From: Gemmatimonadota bacterium
GTDB lineage: Bacteria; Latescibacterota; UBA2968; GCA-2709665
Assembly: GCA_028874335.1 (NCBI GenBank)
Contig: JAPPJY010000039.1
Coordinates: 52,549-116,548 of the forward strand
Length of the DNA: 64,000 nt
Reading direction: 5' to 3'
Of the stretch, positions 1-9,005 are shown one piece after another. A model generated the notes under the pieces. The model was not told the origin of the DNA, did no database searches, and saw nothing but the letters and a program-made list of their open reading frames with translations. Position 1 is the stretch's first letter, and every line of letters starts with the position of its first letter. A program made the translations under genes and the position numbers.

Positions 1-750
1 CATGTCGCAAAACGCCCTTGCGCCGCCCAGATAAGGGTTCTCGTCGTAGCCGATCGTACGGTCGACGCGCCCCTTTTCGCAGATGACCGAGACATGGAAG
101 GCGCTGTGACCGTCGGTGAAGAGATTGAGCGTGGAGACGGAGCCGCTCGACGAATACAGCGTTCCGGTGTGGTTATGCTCGCCCAGGTTGACCTGCGCGT
201 GGGTCACGTCGTTGTCGAGCAGTCGCACGGCCATGTCCACCTGGTGGATGCCATAGAAGAAGACGCCGCCCCACTCGGATTCGATGTCGCACGGCCCGGT
301 GGTAACCACCGAGACAACCCGCCCCAGATCGGCGATATCGTTCTTGAGCCGGGTGAAGGACGCCTGTCTGGGTAACACCGAGAAGGAGCAGACCGGGACC
401 CCGAGTTCCAATGCGCGGTCCAGAAAGCGCCTGCCCTCCTCGACCCGATAGCAGAACGGCTTGTCCACGAATACGGGGATTCCGGCTTCGATCAGCGGCC
501 AGACCGCGGGCAGGTGGTATTTCGCATCGCGATGGTCCACGCACGCGGCGTCGACCTGGCCGATCATCTCTTCGGGCTGCTCGACGATATTCGGAATCTG
601 TCCCCGGTCCTGGGCGTCTCTGGCGTACCGGGCGGCTTCGCCCCAGACGTGGGTGACGCGGCAGCCCGGTACTTTTTTGTCGATATTCAGCGTTTTCGAA
701 ATGGCGACGGTGTGGCTGTTTTCCGCACCGACGATGCCAATGTTGATCAT
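1..750 (-). CDS. Gfo/Idh/MocA-family oxidoreductase (C-terminus cut by window edge)
   Basis: The reading frame opens at an ATG complementary to 748-750 and stays open for 250 codons to the window edge, so the C-terminus is missing. The N-terminus reads MINIGIVGAENSHT, a Rossmann beta-alpha-beta start with a divergent G-x-x-x-A nucleotide loop. A VDKPFCYR segment further on matches the EKP-type catalytic lysine region of the family. Such proteins are NAD(P)-dependent dehydrogenases of sugars or inositols; the substrate cannot be told from sequence. It is the last of three minus-strand genes (FAD oxidoreductase, ManD-like dehydratase, this), 35 nt after the dehydratase, which suggests one catabolic operon. 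Confidence 0.85.
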   Translation of the reverse strand, partial: MINIGIVGAENSHTVAISKTLNIDKKVPGCRVTHVWGEAARYARDAQDRGQIPNIVEQPEEMIGQVDAACVDHRDAKYHLPAVWPLIEAGIPVFVDKPFCYRVEEGRRFLDRALELGVPVCSFSVLPRQASFTRLKNDIADLGRVVSVVTTGPCDIESEWGGVFFYGIHQVDMAVRLLDNDVTHAQVNLGEHNHTGTLYSSSGSVSTLNLFTDGHSAFHVSVICEKGRVDRTIGYDENPYLGGARAFCDM

Positions 751-785
751 GTTGTGCCTCCCTGGTTGGGGGTTCAAGCCTGCGG

Positions 786-1985
786 TCAGGGTCGGGCAGG
801 CGAGCCGTCGGGCAGGCGGGCCTGCGTCCAGTCGATGATTTCATCCTGACAGGGATACTTCGAGGCGAGGTCCTCGTCGACGTCGATTCCGAGGCCGGGC
901 CGGCTGTTGGGATACATGTAACCGCCTTTGACTTCGGGCGTACCGGGGAAGATTTCGCACACGCGTTCGTCAAACCGGCACCACTCCTGGATACCGAAGT
1001 TGGGCGCCCAGAGGTCCAGGTGCAGATTGGCGGCGTGTCCGACCGGAGAAACGTCACCCGGCCCGTGCCAGGCGGTGCGGATGCCGTACATGCCGGCGAA
1101 TGCCGCCACGTTGCGGGCCGGCGTCAGGCCGCCCATCTGGCTGATATGCATTCGGATGAAGTCGATCAGCCGGTCCTGGATGAGCGGCGTCCACTCCCGC
1201 GGATGATTGAAGAGTTCCCCCATGGCGATCGGCGTGGCGCATTGCCGCCGGATGTTGCGGAACCACTCCAGGTCTTCCGGCGCGAGCGGGTCCTCGAGGA
1301 AGAACAGCTTGAAGGGCTCCGCGTCTTTTGCGAACTGTACCGCGTCTATCGGTACGAGACGCTCGTGAATGTCGTGGAGGAGTTCGACGTGCGGGGACGT
1401 GTTTGCGCGGACGTGCCCGATCATGTCGAGGACCCCGCGCGCGTATTCCCGTGGGTCGTAGTACGCCCCTTCCGGCGCCCCATCAGGTGAGCGCAGGCGT
1501 GACGTCCGTCCTCCGTACCCGCCCATCTGCACGCGGATGTGCTGATAGCCCTGTTCATGGAATCTCAGGACGTTGTCCAGGACTTCGTTCTTCTCCCCGC
1601 CGTCGGCGTGCGCGTAACAGGCTGCGGCTTCGCGGCATTTGCCGCCCAGAAGCTGGTAGACGGGCATCCCCGCGCGCTTGCCCTTGATATCCCACAGCGC
1701 CATATCGACGCCGGAAATCGCATTGTTGAGTACGGGCCCGTTGCGCCAGTATCCGTTGACCATGGACATCTGCCAGATGTCTTCGATGCGGTCGACGTCG
1801 CGTCCGATGAGAAGTGGTTTCAGGTGTTTTTCGAGGGCGGTATGGACGGCGTGAAACCGCTGGGTAAACGTGGCGCATCCAAGACCGTAGAGGCCCGGTT
1901 GGGACGTGACGACTTTGACCACGATCAGGCGCGATCCGGCGGGCTGGGTGAGGATGGTTCTGACGTCGCGTATGTTGACGGGCAA
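786..1985 (-). CDS. Mandelate racemase/muconate lactonizing enzyme family, ManD/RspA-type acid-sugar dehydratase
   Basis: A 399-residue enolase-superfamily protein. It has the D-mannonate dehydratase subgroup signature: HDIHERL gives metal ligand Asp205 and catalytic His207, EDP gives Glu231, GELFNH gives Glu257, and AWHGPGD gives His307. Full-length members are about 400 residues, so the gene looks intact. The family dehydrates aldonic acids such as D-mannonate or D-gluconate to 2-keto-3-deoxy sugars in the cytoplasm using Mg2+. Which acid is used here is unknown; many RspA-like members have very low activity. It lies between an FAD oxidoreductase and a Gfo/Idh/MocA gene on the same strand, fitting sugar-acid catabolism. 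Confidence 0.9.
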   Translation of the reverse strand: MPVNIRDVRTILTQPAGSRLIVVKVVTSQPGLYGLGCATFTQRFHAVHTALEKHLKPLLIGRDVDRIEDIWQMSMVNGYWRNGPVLNNAISGVDMALWDIKGKRAGMPVYQLLGGKCREAAACYAHADGGEKNEVLDNVLRFHEQGYQHIRVQMGGYGGRTSRLRSPDGAPEGAYYDPREYARGVLDMIGHVRANTSPHVELLHDIHERLVPIDAVQFAKDAEPFKLFFLEDPLAPEDLEWFRNIRRQCATPIAMGELFNHPREWTPLIQDRLIDFIRMHISQMGGLTPARNVAAFAGMYGIRTAWHGPGDVSPVGHAANLHLDLWAPNFGIQEWCRFDERVCEIFPGTPEVKGGYMYPNSRPGLGIDVDEDLASKYPCQDEIIDWTQARLPDGSPARP

Positions 1986-2146
1986 GGATGGACTCCGGGT
2001 TTTTGGAGATGGATATAGACGTTAACCACGTTCAAGGGCTTCTTTAATAAGGTCTGTGCGGTGAATTGTCCACGGATTTTTTCGGGGGTTGTCGGCTGAT
2101 GAAACCAACTGATGCCCGCACGGGCGTATCGAAGTAAATGCGGCTT

Positions 2147-3451
2147 CTACAACAGTCCTTCCTTTTGGAGAATGTCTCCCGCGATCGCGTAGGTTGTGCC
2201 GTGCATGCCGATGACGACCAGACCCAGGCCCTCGGCCAGGTATCCGCCGGGATACATATTCGGAACGGCGGCGCATTCATAGTTGTGCGGATGCGTGGGC
2301 ACCTGATGGACCTGGAAGCGGTAATTGTCGTGTTTCTCCACAAGGCCAAGCGGCGGAAACCCGTCGAAAAGGGAGTAATCCGCGATGCCGCCGATTTCGA
2401 GGGTGACGTGGTCGACTTCGAGCGTTTCGCGGCTGCCATTGCGGCAAAGGGTGGCAATGCCTCCGGATTCGTGCTGCTCGAAAGCGTTGACCCGGGTTTC
2501 GTAATGCGTATTCAGGCGCGGGGACCGGCTCTCCATGATTTCGGCGATCCGCGCGTAGTAGGGGAGACCGTATCGGCTGTCCGATATCAGGCGCCAGTGA
2601 CGATCGAAGGGCTGGCGCATGACGTAGTGGACGTGCCTGCCCGCGTCGTGCAGTTCGGTTGCCGCCCAGTCGGCGGACCGGCCGCCGCCCACGACAAGGA
2701 TGCGTTCGCCGGGATAGCTCCCCGGTCGATCGTAGCCTGAAGTGACGAACGGCAGGTGTTCGCCGGGCACGTTGAGTTTCCGGGGAATGCACCGCTGCCC
2801 CACCGCGTAGACCAGGTACTTGCACGTGTAGCGGCGGGTGGTTTCCGGGCCGGCGACGCGGGTGGTGAGCAGAAAACCGGCGTCGTGGGGCTGGATGCGG
2901 GTCACGCGTTCGTGTGTGCGTATATGATCTTCGACTTCGAAACGACCCGGTACGGCGTGATAATAGTCCAGGAGGTGACGTTTCGAAATCAGGGCGTTGA
3001 CATCCAGATGCATCTGTCGTTCACGGCAGTGAAGGTCGAGCGGATAGAAGGCGAATTCCATCCATTGCCCCGGTGACAGCGTGAGCATGTTTTCCGGTAC
3101 GTCGTTCCACACGCCGCCAACCTCTTCCCGGGTGATCAGCAAGACGTCGACGGGTTCGCGCCTCCGGAATTCCAGAGCGATTTCGCCCTCGCCCCGAAAC
3201 TTCTGTCCCGGATGGTGCAGAATGCGAAACAGGTCCACGGGGCGGATGCCGGCGTTCGCCACGACTCTGAAATCCAGGCCGAGCAGGGTGCCGTTCTCGC
3301 CGCGTAGGTAGCGGTCGACCTGTCCGTATCGACTGCGGAACAGGTCGCCGCCGCGGTAATACGGGTGCCACCCGCCAAGTACCACGGCCAGCGGAAGGCC
3401 GGCCGGGCCCCCGCCCACGATGATGACGGTATGGTGTTCGGGTTTGACCAT
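2147..3451 (-). CDS. FAD/NAD(P)-dependent oxidoreductase (flavin monooxygenase-like)
   Basis: A 434-residue protein with an N-terminal FAD-binding motif (VIIVGGGPAGLPLA, residues ~9-22) and a second Rossmann loop (ILVVGGGRSADWAATEL, residues ~255-271) for NAD(P)H. This is the two-dinucleotide-fold layout of flavin monooxygenases and OSGIN-like proteins. No signal peptide or membrane segment is visible, so it should be cytosolic. The substrate is unknown. It heads the minus-strand cluster, 161 nt upstream of the ManD-like dehydratase, and diverges from the aminotransferase gene at 3732. The start ATG is at 3451, just before the FAD motif. Confidence 0.8.
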   Translation of the reverse strand: MVKPEHHTVIIVGGGPAGLPLAVVLGGWHPYYRGGDLFRSRYGQVDRYLRGENGTLLGLDFRVVANAGIRPVDLFRILHHPGQKFRGEGEIALEFRRREPVDVLLITREEVGGVWNDVPENMLTLSPGQWMEFAFYPLDLHCRERQMHLDVNALISKRHLLDYYHAVPGRFEVEDHIRTHERVTRIQPHDAGFLLTTRVAGPETTRRYTCKYLVYAVGQRCIPRKLNVPGEHLPFVTSGYDRPGSYPGERILVVGGGRSADWAATELHDAGRHVHYVMRQPFDRHWRLISDSRYGLPYYARIAEIMESRSPRLNTHYETRVNAFEQHESGGIATLCRNGSRETLEVDHVTLEIGGIADYSLFDGFPPLGLVEKHDNYRFQVHQVPTHPHNYECAAVPNMYPGGYLAEGLGLVVIGMHGTTYAIAGDILQKEGLL

Positions 3452-3609
3452 GGAAACCTTGCGGATACGGTCGGATCAGCCGGGGCCGCGCGACGTCGGC
3501 AGCCGCCCGGACGCGAAGGGCAAACGGTCTGTAACCGGGGCCCGGAATGCAACCGAAAGGGGGCGGGCCGACGAGCGCGTGATCCAGCCGGGTACGAGCG
3601 GCGTAGACC

Positions 3610-3638
3610 TTGACTTCAATCCTTGAATGCAGTATGAT
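3610..3638 (+). promoter_or_regulatory. Sigma70-like promoter for the aminotransferase cluster
   Basis: TTGACT (3610-3615), a 17-nt spacer and TATGAT (3633-3638) match the vegetative promoter consensus closely. It faces the aminotransferase gene, whose ATG is at 3732. Predicted from sequence only. Confidence 0.6.
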
Positions 3639-3731
3639 GATGCTCCTTAACGACCGGCTACAAAGTAGATCCGGGGCGCAGGGTAGTCAAGCCGAATATC
3701 GTCGAATGGAACGCTGGAACGGGAGAAGTCT

Positions 3732-5099
3732 ATGGCGGACGCACATCAACTGGATGTCGCGGAGATTCGCGCGCAGGACCGCGCGCACGTATGGCATCCG
3801 ATGGTACAGCACCGGACGCTGGAGCAACGTGATCTGATGGTGATCCACAAGGGAAAGGGAACCACCGTCGTGGACGCGGAGGGACGGGAGTACCTGGATG
3901 CATACGCGGGGCTCTGGAACGTCAACGTCGGATACGGCCGCCGGGAGATCGCGGATGCCGTGCACGAACAGATGCTGCAGCTTTCGTACTATCCCCATCT
4001 CCAGGTGAATCTGCCCGCCGCGAAGCTTGCGTCCCGGCTCGCCGATATGCTCCCAGGGGACCTGAACCATCTCTTCTTCTCCAACAGCGGATCCGAGGCG
4101 AACGAAACCGCACTGAAGATTGCGAGGCAGTACGGCCGGCAGAGGTACCCGGGCCAGAACCGGTTCAAGGTGATCGCCCGGTACCAGGGCTATCACGGGT
4201 TTACCTTCGGTGCGATGTCCGCGACGGGACAGGTTGCCAGAAGGGCCGGGTTCGAGCCCCTGATGCCGGGTTTTCTGCATGTGAACCCGCCCTGGTCTTT
4301 TCGCTTCGGGTCGAAAGTGACCTACCCTGACGGCGGTGTGGCGTGTGCGAACGAGGTCGAAGCAGCCATTGTCCGTGAGGACCCGACAACGGTTGCGGCG
4401 GTCATTGCCGAACCGATTATTGGCGGCGGCGGTGTGATCGTCCCGCCGGACGGGTACCTGCCGCGCCTTCGAGAAATCTGCGACCAATACGGCGTGCTTC
4501 TGATCCTTGACGAAGTGATTACGGGATTCGGCCGGACCGGCAAGCTGTTTGCCGCCGAACACTGGGGCGTGGTTCCGGACATGATGACCATGGCGAAGGG
4601 CGTGTCCAGCGGATACCTGCCCCTCGGAGCGTGCGCGGTGACGCCGGAGGTGTTCGAGACCTTCATGGGCGAACCCGGTGAGCATAGGGAATTCTCCTCG
4701 GTGTCCACCTATGGCGGACACCCGGTCTGCTGTACGGCGGCCCTGGCGAATCTGGACATTCTCACGGCCGAACGACTTTGGGAGAATTCCGCGGAAGTCG
4801 GCGCGTACCTTCTGGACGGGTTGGAACGACTGGATTCTCCGTTCATCGGCGAAGTGCGGGGCAAGGGGCTGATGATCGCCGTCGAACTTGTGGCGGAGAA
4901 CGGAGATATGCTGGACTCGGCCCGCGTCGCGGCGGTGCAGGCCGGCATTCTTGAACAGGGCGTGATCGTGGGACGAATGAGCCACGTGTTGCACGGCCCC
5001 GAGAGTATCTTCTTCCTGGCGCCCCCTTTGATATTGACACGAGACGAAGCGGATCGAATTGTGTCGGCGTTCGAGTCGGGACTCAAATGTATCTCCTGA
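3732..5099 (+). CDS. Class III PLP-dependent aminotransferase
   Basis: A 455-residue fold-type I aminotransferase of class III (omega-amino acid:pyruvate type). Visible features are SNSGSEANETALK (phosphate-binding region), LILDEVITGFGR with Asp260 contacting the PLP nitrogen, and MAKGVSSGYLP with Lys289 as the Schiff-base lysine. Length is normal for the family. The family moves amino groups from beta-alanine, taurine, 4-aminobutyrate or similar omega-amines to pyruvate or 2-oxoglutarate; the donor here is unknown. It is the first gene of a plus-strand cluster with an unknown protein, an aldo/keto reductase and a Gfo/Idh/MocA protein, which together suggest amino-sugar or cyclitol turnover. 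That link is inference. Confidence 0.9.
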   Translation: MADAHQLDVAEIRAQDRAHVWHPMVQHRTLEQRDLMVIHKGKGTTVVDAEGREYLDAYAGLWNVNVGYGRREIADAVHEQMLQLSYYPHLQVNLPAAKLASRLADMLPGDLNHLFFSNSGSEANETALKIARQYGRQRYPGQNRFKVIARYQGYHGFTFGAMSATGQVARRAGFEPLMPGFLHVNPPWSFRFGSKVTYPDGGVACANEVEAAIVREDPTTVAAVIAEPIIGGGGVIVPPDGYLPRLREICDQYGVLLILDEVITGFGRTGKLFAAEHWGVVPDMMTMAKGVSSGYLPLGACAVTPEVFETFMGEPGEHREFSSVSTYGGHPVCCTAALANLDILTAERLWENSAEVGAYLLDGLERLDSPFIGEVRGKGLMIAVELVAENGDMLDSARVAAVQAGILEQGVIVGRMSHVLHGPESIFFLAPPLILTRDEADRIVSAFESGLKCIS

Positions 5100-5167
5100 C
5101 GCGGCGGGCATCCTGATCTACGTTTGCTCGGCGACGCGCCTCCTCCAGTCACTCTTGCAGACCGCAT

Positions 5168-6730
5168 ATGCAGGCCTGTTTCAGACACTATGCCGCCCTC
5201 AGGAGGGAGATGGACGCCTGGCTGGCGCAGAGCCGGCGTATGGACCCTCCGGGCAGGCACGGCGGCGGCGAAGACGAAGCCAACTACGCGCTGGCCTGGT
5301 TCCCGCACTTTCTTGTGACGGGCGATCCGGCGGTCGCGGCGCACTTCGAGGTTCTCCGGGATCAGCTTGCGGGGTGGGTCCGGCGTGAATGTCTGCACGG
5401 CTACGAGCCGGAGGCGGAGGCGCATCACGGCACCGAGCCGTTCCTGCTCTTTCTCCCGCGCTATCTGGGACTCGTTCCGGAGGACCCGGTGGCGGCGCGG
5501 CTGCTCGGGGATGCGGCCGAACACATCGGGAACTGGGAGAAGGGGATCCCTGCGTGGTTCGACTGGGACCGCAACCGATTCTTCGGTTACCGCATTGGCA
5601 CGCGTACGGTCGGGCGGGACCCGGAGCACGCGGTGGAACTGGCGGAGCACTTCCGGTTCATCCACATCGCTCTGGCGGCATACCGTGTGCTGAAGCAGGA
5701 TCGTTACCTGGACTGGGCGTTGCGGTACGGCCGGCGTCGCGCGGAGATGATCGTAGCGGCGCCGGACGGGGAGTTGCCGGTGATGTGGGGGCCGGACGGA
5801 CGCCCTCTGAGCGAATGCGGGTATACGGAATCGCAGCGTCGGATGAGCGCGGCAAGCCACCATTTGCCGGACGATCCGGCCAGGGGCGTGGAGGTGCTGC
5901 TGGCATCCGGCGCTGTCCACGCGCTGGGCGACCTGTTTCGGCTGTCCGGCGAGCGGGTCTTCCGGGACGCGGGATATCGGATCGTCGAGCCGCTCGTCGA
6001 CATGCTTCACGACCCCTATTGCGATCCGGGCGCCGCCGCCGTCTCCTTCTATCGCTGCGCTTTCGGCGACGACACCCTGGATGGCCGGATCCGGGAAATG
6101 GTGGGACGGCTTCCGGACGAGGAAGCCGGCGAACTCGTGCTGATGGTGCCGGAGAAGCCGAGGATGATCCTTCCCGGCGTCGGGAAGCGTGCGGACATGC
6201 TGCACTGGGGTGTGCAGTCAGACGGTATGGAACACGTCGCGCCAACGCGCGAGCCCTGCACGGCCGCTTTGACGCTTGCCTACCAGATAACCGGCGACGC
6301 GTCGTTCGCATCGCGGGCGTTGAGTCAGGCGTCCCGGAAGCTGAAGATGGCGCGGCGCGTGCTGAGGGGTGGAAGAGAGCACGCGGACATGGGCGGGGCG
6401 GTCTGCTCCGTGGCCGCCGGCCATGGGCGAAACTGGGGCGCCGGAGCAGTAACCGGATGCTACGGTCCGTTGTTGCTCGGCGCCAGGGAGCAACTTGGCG
6501 CGCTGGCGCCTGCGGTGGAATTCCGCCGTACGGGAGGCGGGTCCGGTTTGCCCGAGCAGGTGGTCTCGCTGGTCGTCCCACACGGCCCGGCCGCCGGAAA
6601 CGTCCGGATCTTCAACGGCGGCGACTCGGAAGCGTCAGTCTCGTGGCGGCAGCCTGGAACGGCATGGCAGGTGATTTCCCTCTCGCCGGGTGTCGAAACC
6701 GGGGCGGATCTGGAGGAGGATATGCGATGA
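5168..6730 (+). CDS. Uncharacterised protein, possibly (alpha/alpha)-toroid carbohydrate-active enzyme
   Basis: A 520-residue protein that I cannot assign to a named family. Its central part repeats helical segments with many Trp, Tyr, Phe and His residues (for example HIALAAYRVLKQDRYLDWALRY, split as helices), as in six-hairpin glycosidases and polysaccharide lyases; this is a guess from the pattern. The last ~120 residues look beta-rich. There is no convincing signal peptide. The ATG at 5168 has a weak ribosome site; a strong AGGAGGGAG touches another ATG at 5210 but is too close to it to be a normal Shine-Dalgarno. The 3' end overlaps the aldo/keto reductase start by ATGA, indicating translational coupling. 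Confidence 0.6.
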   Translation: MQACFRHYAALRREMDAWLAQSRRMDPPGRHGGGEDEANYALAWFPHFLVTGDPAVAAHFEVLRDQLAGWVRRECLHGYEPEAEAHHGTEPFLLFLPRYLGLVPEDPVAARLLGDAAEHIGNWEKGIPAWFDWDRNRFFGYRIGTRTVGRDPEHAVELAEHFRFIHIALAAYRVLKQDRYLDWALRYGRRRAEMIVAAPDGELPVMWGPDGRPLSECGYTESQRRMSAASHHLPDDPARGVEVLLASGAVHALGDLFRLSGERVFRDAGYRIVEPLVDMLHDPYCDPGAAAVSFYRCAFGDDTLDGRIREMVGRLPDEEAGELVLMVPEKPRMILPGVGKRADMLHWGVQSDGMEHVAPTREPCTAALTLAYQITGDASFASRALSQASRKLKMARRVLRGGREHADMGGAVCSVAAGHGRNWGAGAVTGCYGPLLLGAREQLGALAPAVEFRRTGGGSGLPEQVVSLVVPHGPAAGNVRIFNGGDSEASVSWRQPGTAWQVISLSPGVETGADLEEDMR

Positions 6731-7707
6731 GATATCGTACGCTGGGACAGACCGGACTGATGGTCTCGGAGATCGGGCTCGGCGCGTTTCCTATATCGGG
6801 GATGCAGCGGCAGGCCGACGGTACGCGGTTCGGATGGACAGGCACCGAGGATGCCGAGTCGATTGCGCTGATTCATCGGTGCGAAGAACTCGGAATTAAT
6901 CTGATCGATTCCGCTGAGGGTTACGGGGACGGACACAGCGAGGTACTCACGGGCAAGGCGCTGCGCGGACGGAGAGACAAATGGATCGTGGCCACGAAGG
7001 TCCAGCCGAACGCGGGTATCGATTCTGGATCAAGGGATGTGCCAGCAGTGCGGCGTCGAATCACAGAAGCGTGTGAGCTCAGCCTGAAGCGTCTGGCGAC
7101 CGACTACATTGATGTCTATCAGTTGCACGCCGTTCCCTACGAATGGGCGATGCCGGCGGTAATGGACGCGCTTGCCGGGCTCCGACAGTCGGGAAAGGTC
7201 CGGTGGTACGGCATTTCGACCAATGACAGGCAGGCGGTGGAGAAGCTCGGTACGTTCGGACCTGTACACATGCTGCAGATCGGCTACAATCTGCTGGAAC
7301 GCTCAGCGGATGGATTTCTGCGCTGGGCGAAGGCCGAGAATATCGGCACGTTGATTCGGGTGCCGCTGGCAAAGGGACAACTGACAGGCACGTATTTCGG
7401 CGCTGACGCACGTACGATTCCGGAAAACGACGTGCGATTCGAACGATTCAACACACCCCAGACGATCGACGGGCTGAAGCGCCTGCCGCAATTGCTGTTC
7501 CTGCGGAACCGGACGCGAACCATGGCGCAGGCGGCGCTGCGTTTCGTGCTGGATCACCCGGGCGTGTCGTGCGTGATCGCCGGCGCCAGGAACCGCCGGC
7601 AGGTCGAGGAGAACGCCGACTCCGTAGAAATGCCTCCGTTGACCGATGCGGAACTCGAACGGGCGATCCCGATCGCCGATACCATCGGTACGCCGGGTTG
7701 GATTTAG
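6727..7707 (+). CDS. Aldo/keto reductase
   Basis: A 326-residue protein beginning MRYRTLGQTGLMVSEIGLGA, the typical start of NADPH-dependent aldo/keto reductases. NLIDSAEGYGDGHSE carries the catalytic Asp-Tyr pair, KWIVATKVQ the Lys, and DYIDVYQLHAV the His of the tetrad; VIAGARNRRQVEEN is the NADP-binding end. The longer open frame upstream (from 5389) is out-of-frame overlap with the preceding gene. The ATG at 6727 overlaps the previous TGA in an ATGA and gives the family-standard N-terminus. The enzyme probably reduces or oxidises a sugar carbonyl; substrate unknown. It sits between the unknown 520-residue protein and a Gfo/Idh/MocA dehydrogenase. Confidence 0.9.
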   Translation: MRYRTLGQTGLMVSEIGLGAFPISGMQRQADGTRFGWTGTEDAESIALIHRCEELGINLIDSAEGYGDGHSEVLTGKALRGRRDKWIVATKVQPNAGIDSGSRDVPAVRRRITEACELSLKRLATDYIDVYQLHAVPYEWAMPAVMDALAGLRQSGKVRWYGISTNDRQAVEKLGTFGPVHMLQIGYNLLERSADGFLRWAKAENIGTLIRVPLAKGQLTGTYFGADARTIPENDVRFERFNTPQTIDGLKRLPQLLFLRNRTRTMAQAALRFVLDHPGVSCVIAGARNRRQVEENADSVEMPPLTDAELERAIPIADTIGTPGWI

Positions 7708-7720
7708 CAAGAGGTGGCTT

Positions 7721-8983
7721 ATGTCTTCCGCGGTTCGTATCGGCGTGATTGGTTGCGGGCGGATCCTGAACGCACACCTGCGCGGGTTTCGAACGCTGCA
7801 GGAAAACGGGTTCGGGGATTGCTTCCGGATTACCGCGCTTTGCGCAAGGAGATGTGAGGACGCCCTCCGATTTCGAACCCGTGGCGAAGGACCCGGACCC
7901 AGACCCGCGCCGGTGGAGGCGGCGGGTGACCCTCTGAATGCCCCGCACGCGTACATCAGCGATCTGCATCCCGGTCGGGAAACCGCGGTTTACACGGACT
8001 ACCGCGAGATGCTGGAACGCGGGCCGGTCGACGCGGTGTGCATCCTGACGGGGCACGATACGCATCACACGATCGCAATCGATGCCATGCGCGCCGGCAT
8101 GCACGCCATTGTCGAGAAGCCGATGGCCATCTCGGTAGGGGCCGCACAGCGGATGTGTGAAGCGGCTTCCGAGACGAACACGGTGTTGAGCGTTGCGGAA
8201 AACGTGAATTTTACGCCCGCGGTGCGTGCGAGCCGGTGGGCCGTCAGGGAGGGACTGATCGGCGACGTGCAGATGGTCTACCGCGGGGCGATCGGGTTCC
8301 GGTCTCACCGCCCGGACCTGGTGGCCGCACGCACGCCGTGGCGGCAGTCGAAGCTGGGCGCCGGGGGCGGGGTGTCGATCGATCTGGGGGTTCATCTGTT
8401 CAACGGCGTTCGGACGATCTGCGGACCGGTGCATTCGGTGCAGGCCCTGTGGCGGATTCTGGAGCCGGTCCGGGTGGTGATGTCTGACGACGACAATAAA
8501 GTCGCGGACGAGGTCCGGAACCAGGTCGACGACGTGTTCTTCTCCAATTTCAGGCTCGCGAACGGAGCGATCGGTCACATCGCGGTAGCCCGCAGCGCAA
8601 GGGGAACGCAGATCGGGGTTCCGGGAGGTACGAACGTATTTGGCAGCACGGGGGCGCTGTCAGACGGGAAGCTCTTCTCGGAGGACGGGACCGTGGAAGA
8701 CGTCCTGAAGCGGTTCCGACGAGAGGCCCCGGACCGGGAGCGGGACGCAGCGATGCCCGCCGGGATCACCGATCCATTCGCGCTGGAGAACCTGGACTGG
8801 CTGCGCGCGATCCGCGACGGTTCGCAAGTGCGGATGTCGGGCGCGGAGGGGACGATCGATCTGGCGTTGAGCTACGCGATCCTGGAATCGGGACTGCTCG
8901 GCAGGGAGGTTTCTCTCGACGAGATGCTGCGCGGCGACGCGGACGGATACCAGAGGCCGATCAACGCGCACTACGGGTTGTAG
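7721..8983 (+). CDS. Gfo/Idh/MocA-family oxidoreductase
   Basis: A 420-residue protein with the N-terminal Rossmann loop IGVIGCGRILNAH and the catalytic-lysine motif VEKPMAIS. The start at 7721 follows an AAGAGGTGG ribosome site; the upstream extension of the open frame overlaps the aldo/keto reductase and is not part of the family. An insert of about 30 residues after the first strand-helix unit (around CARRCEDALRFRTRGEGPG) is longer than usual. The enzyme should be an NAD(P)-dependent dehydrogenase of a sugar, cyclitol or derivative. It is the last gene of its cluster; the defence operon begins 22 nt later with a clear drop in GC. Confidence 0.88.
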   Translation: MSSAVRIGVIGCGRILNAHLRGFRTLQENGFGDCFRITALCARRCEDALRFRTRGEGPGPRPAPVEAAGDPLNAPHAYISDLHPGRETAVYTDYREMLERGPVDAVCILTGHDTHHTIAIDAMRAGMHAIVEKPMAISVGAAQRMCEAASETNTVLSVAENVNFTPAVRASRWAVREGLIGDVQMVYRGAIGFRSHRPDLVAARTPWRQSKLGAGGGVSIDLGVHLFNGVRTICGPVHSVQALWRILEPVRVVMSDDDNKVADEVRNQVDDVFFSNFRLANGAIGHIAVARSARGTQIGVPGGTNVFGSTGALSDGKLFSEDGTVEDVLKRFRREAPDRERDAAMPAGITDPFALENLDWLRAIRDGSQVRMSGAEGTIDLALSYAILESGLLGREVSLDEMLRGDADGYQRPINAHYGL

Positions 8984-9005
8984 GTTTAAATTTGGGAACG
9001 TACTA

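Noticed and set aside
3687..5111. 474-codon minus-strand ORF opposite the aminotransferase
   Set aside because: Antisense to a clear PLP enzyme, His/Arg-rich, no motif; a GC-rich shadow frame.
4709..6205. 498-codon minus-strand ORF
   Set aside because: Antisense to the aminotransferase and the 520-residue gene with no recognisable motif.
5389..6726. N-terminal 446 codons of a 772-codon open frame leading into the aldo/keto reductase
   Set aside because: Arg/Gly-rich out-of-frame translation of the 520-residue gene; the reductase has its own ATG at 6727 with the standard N-terminus.
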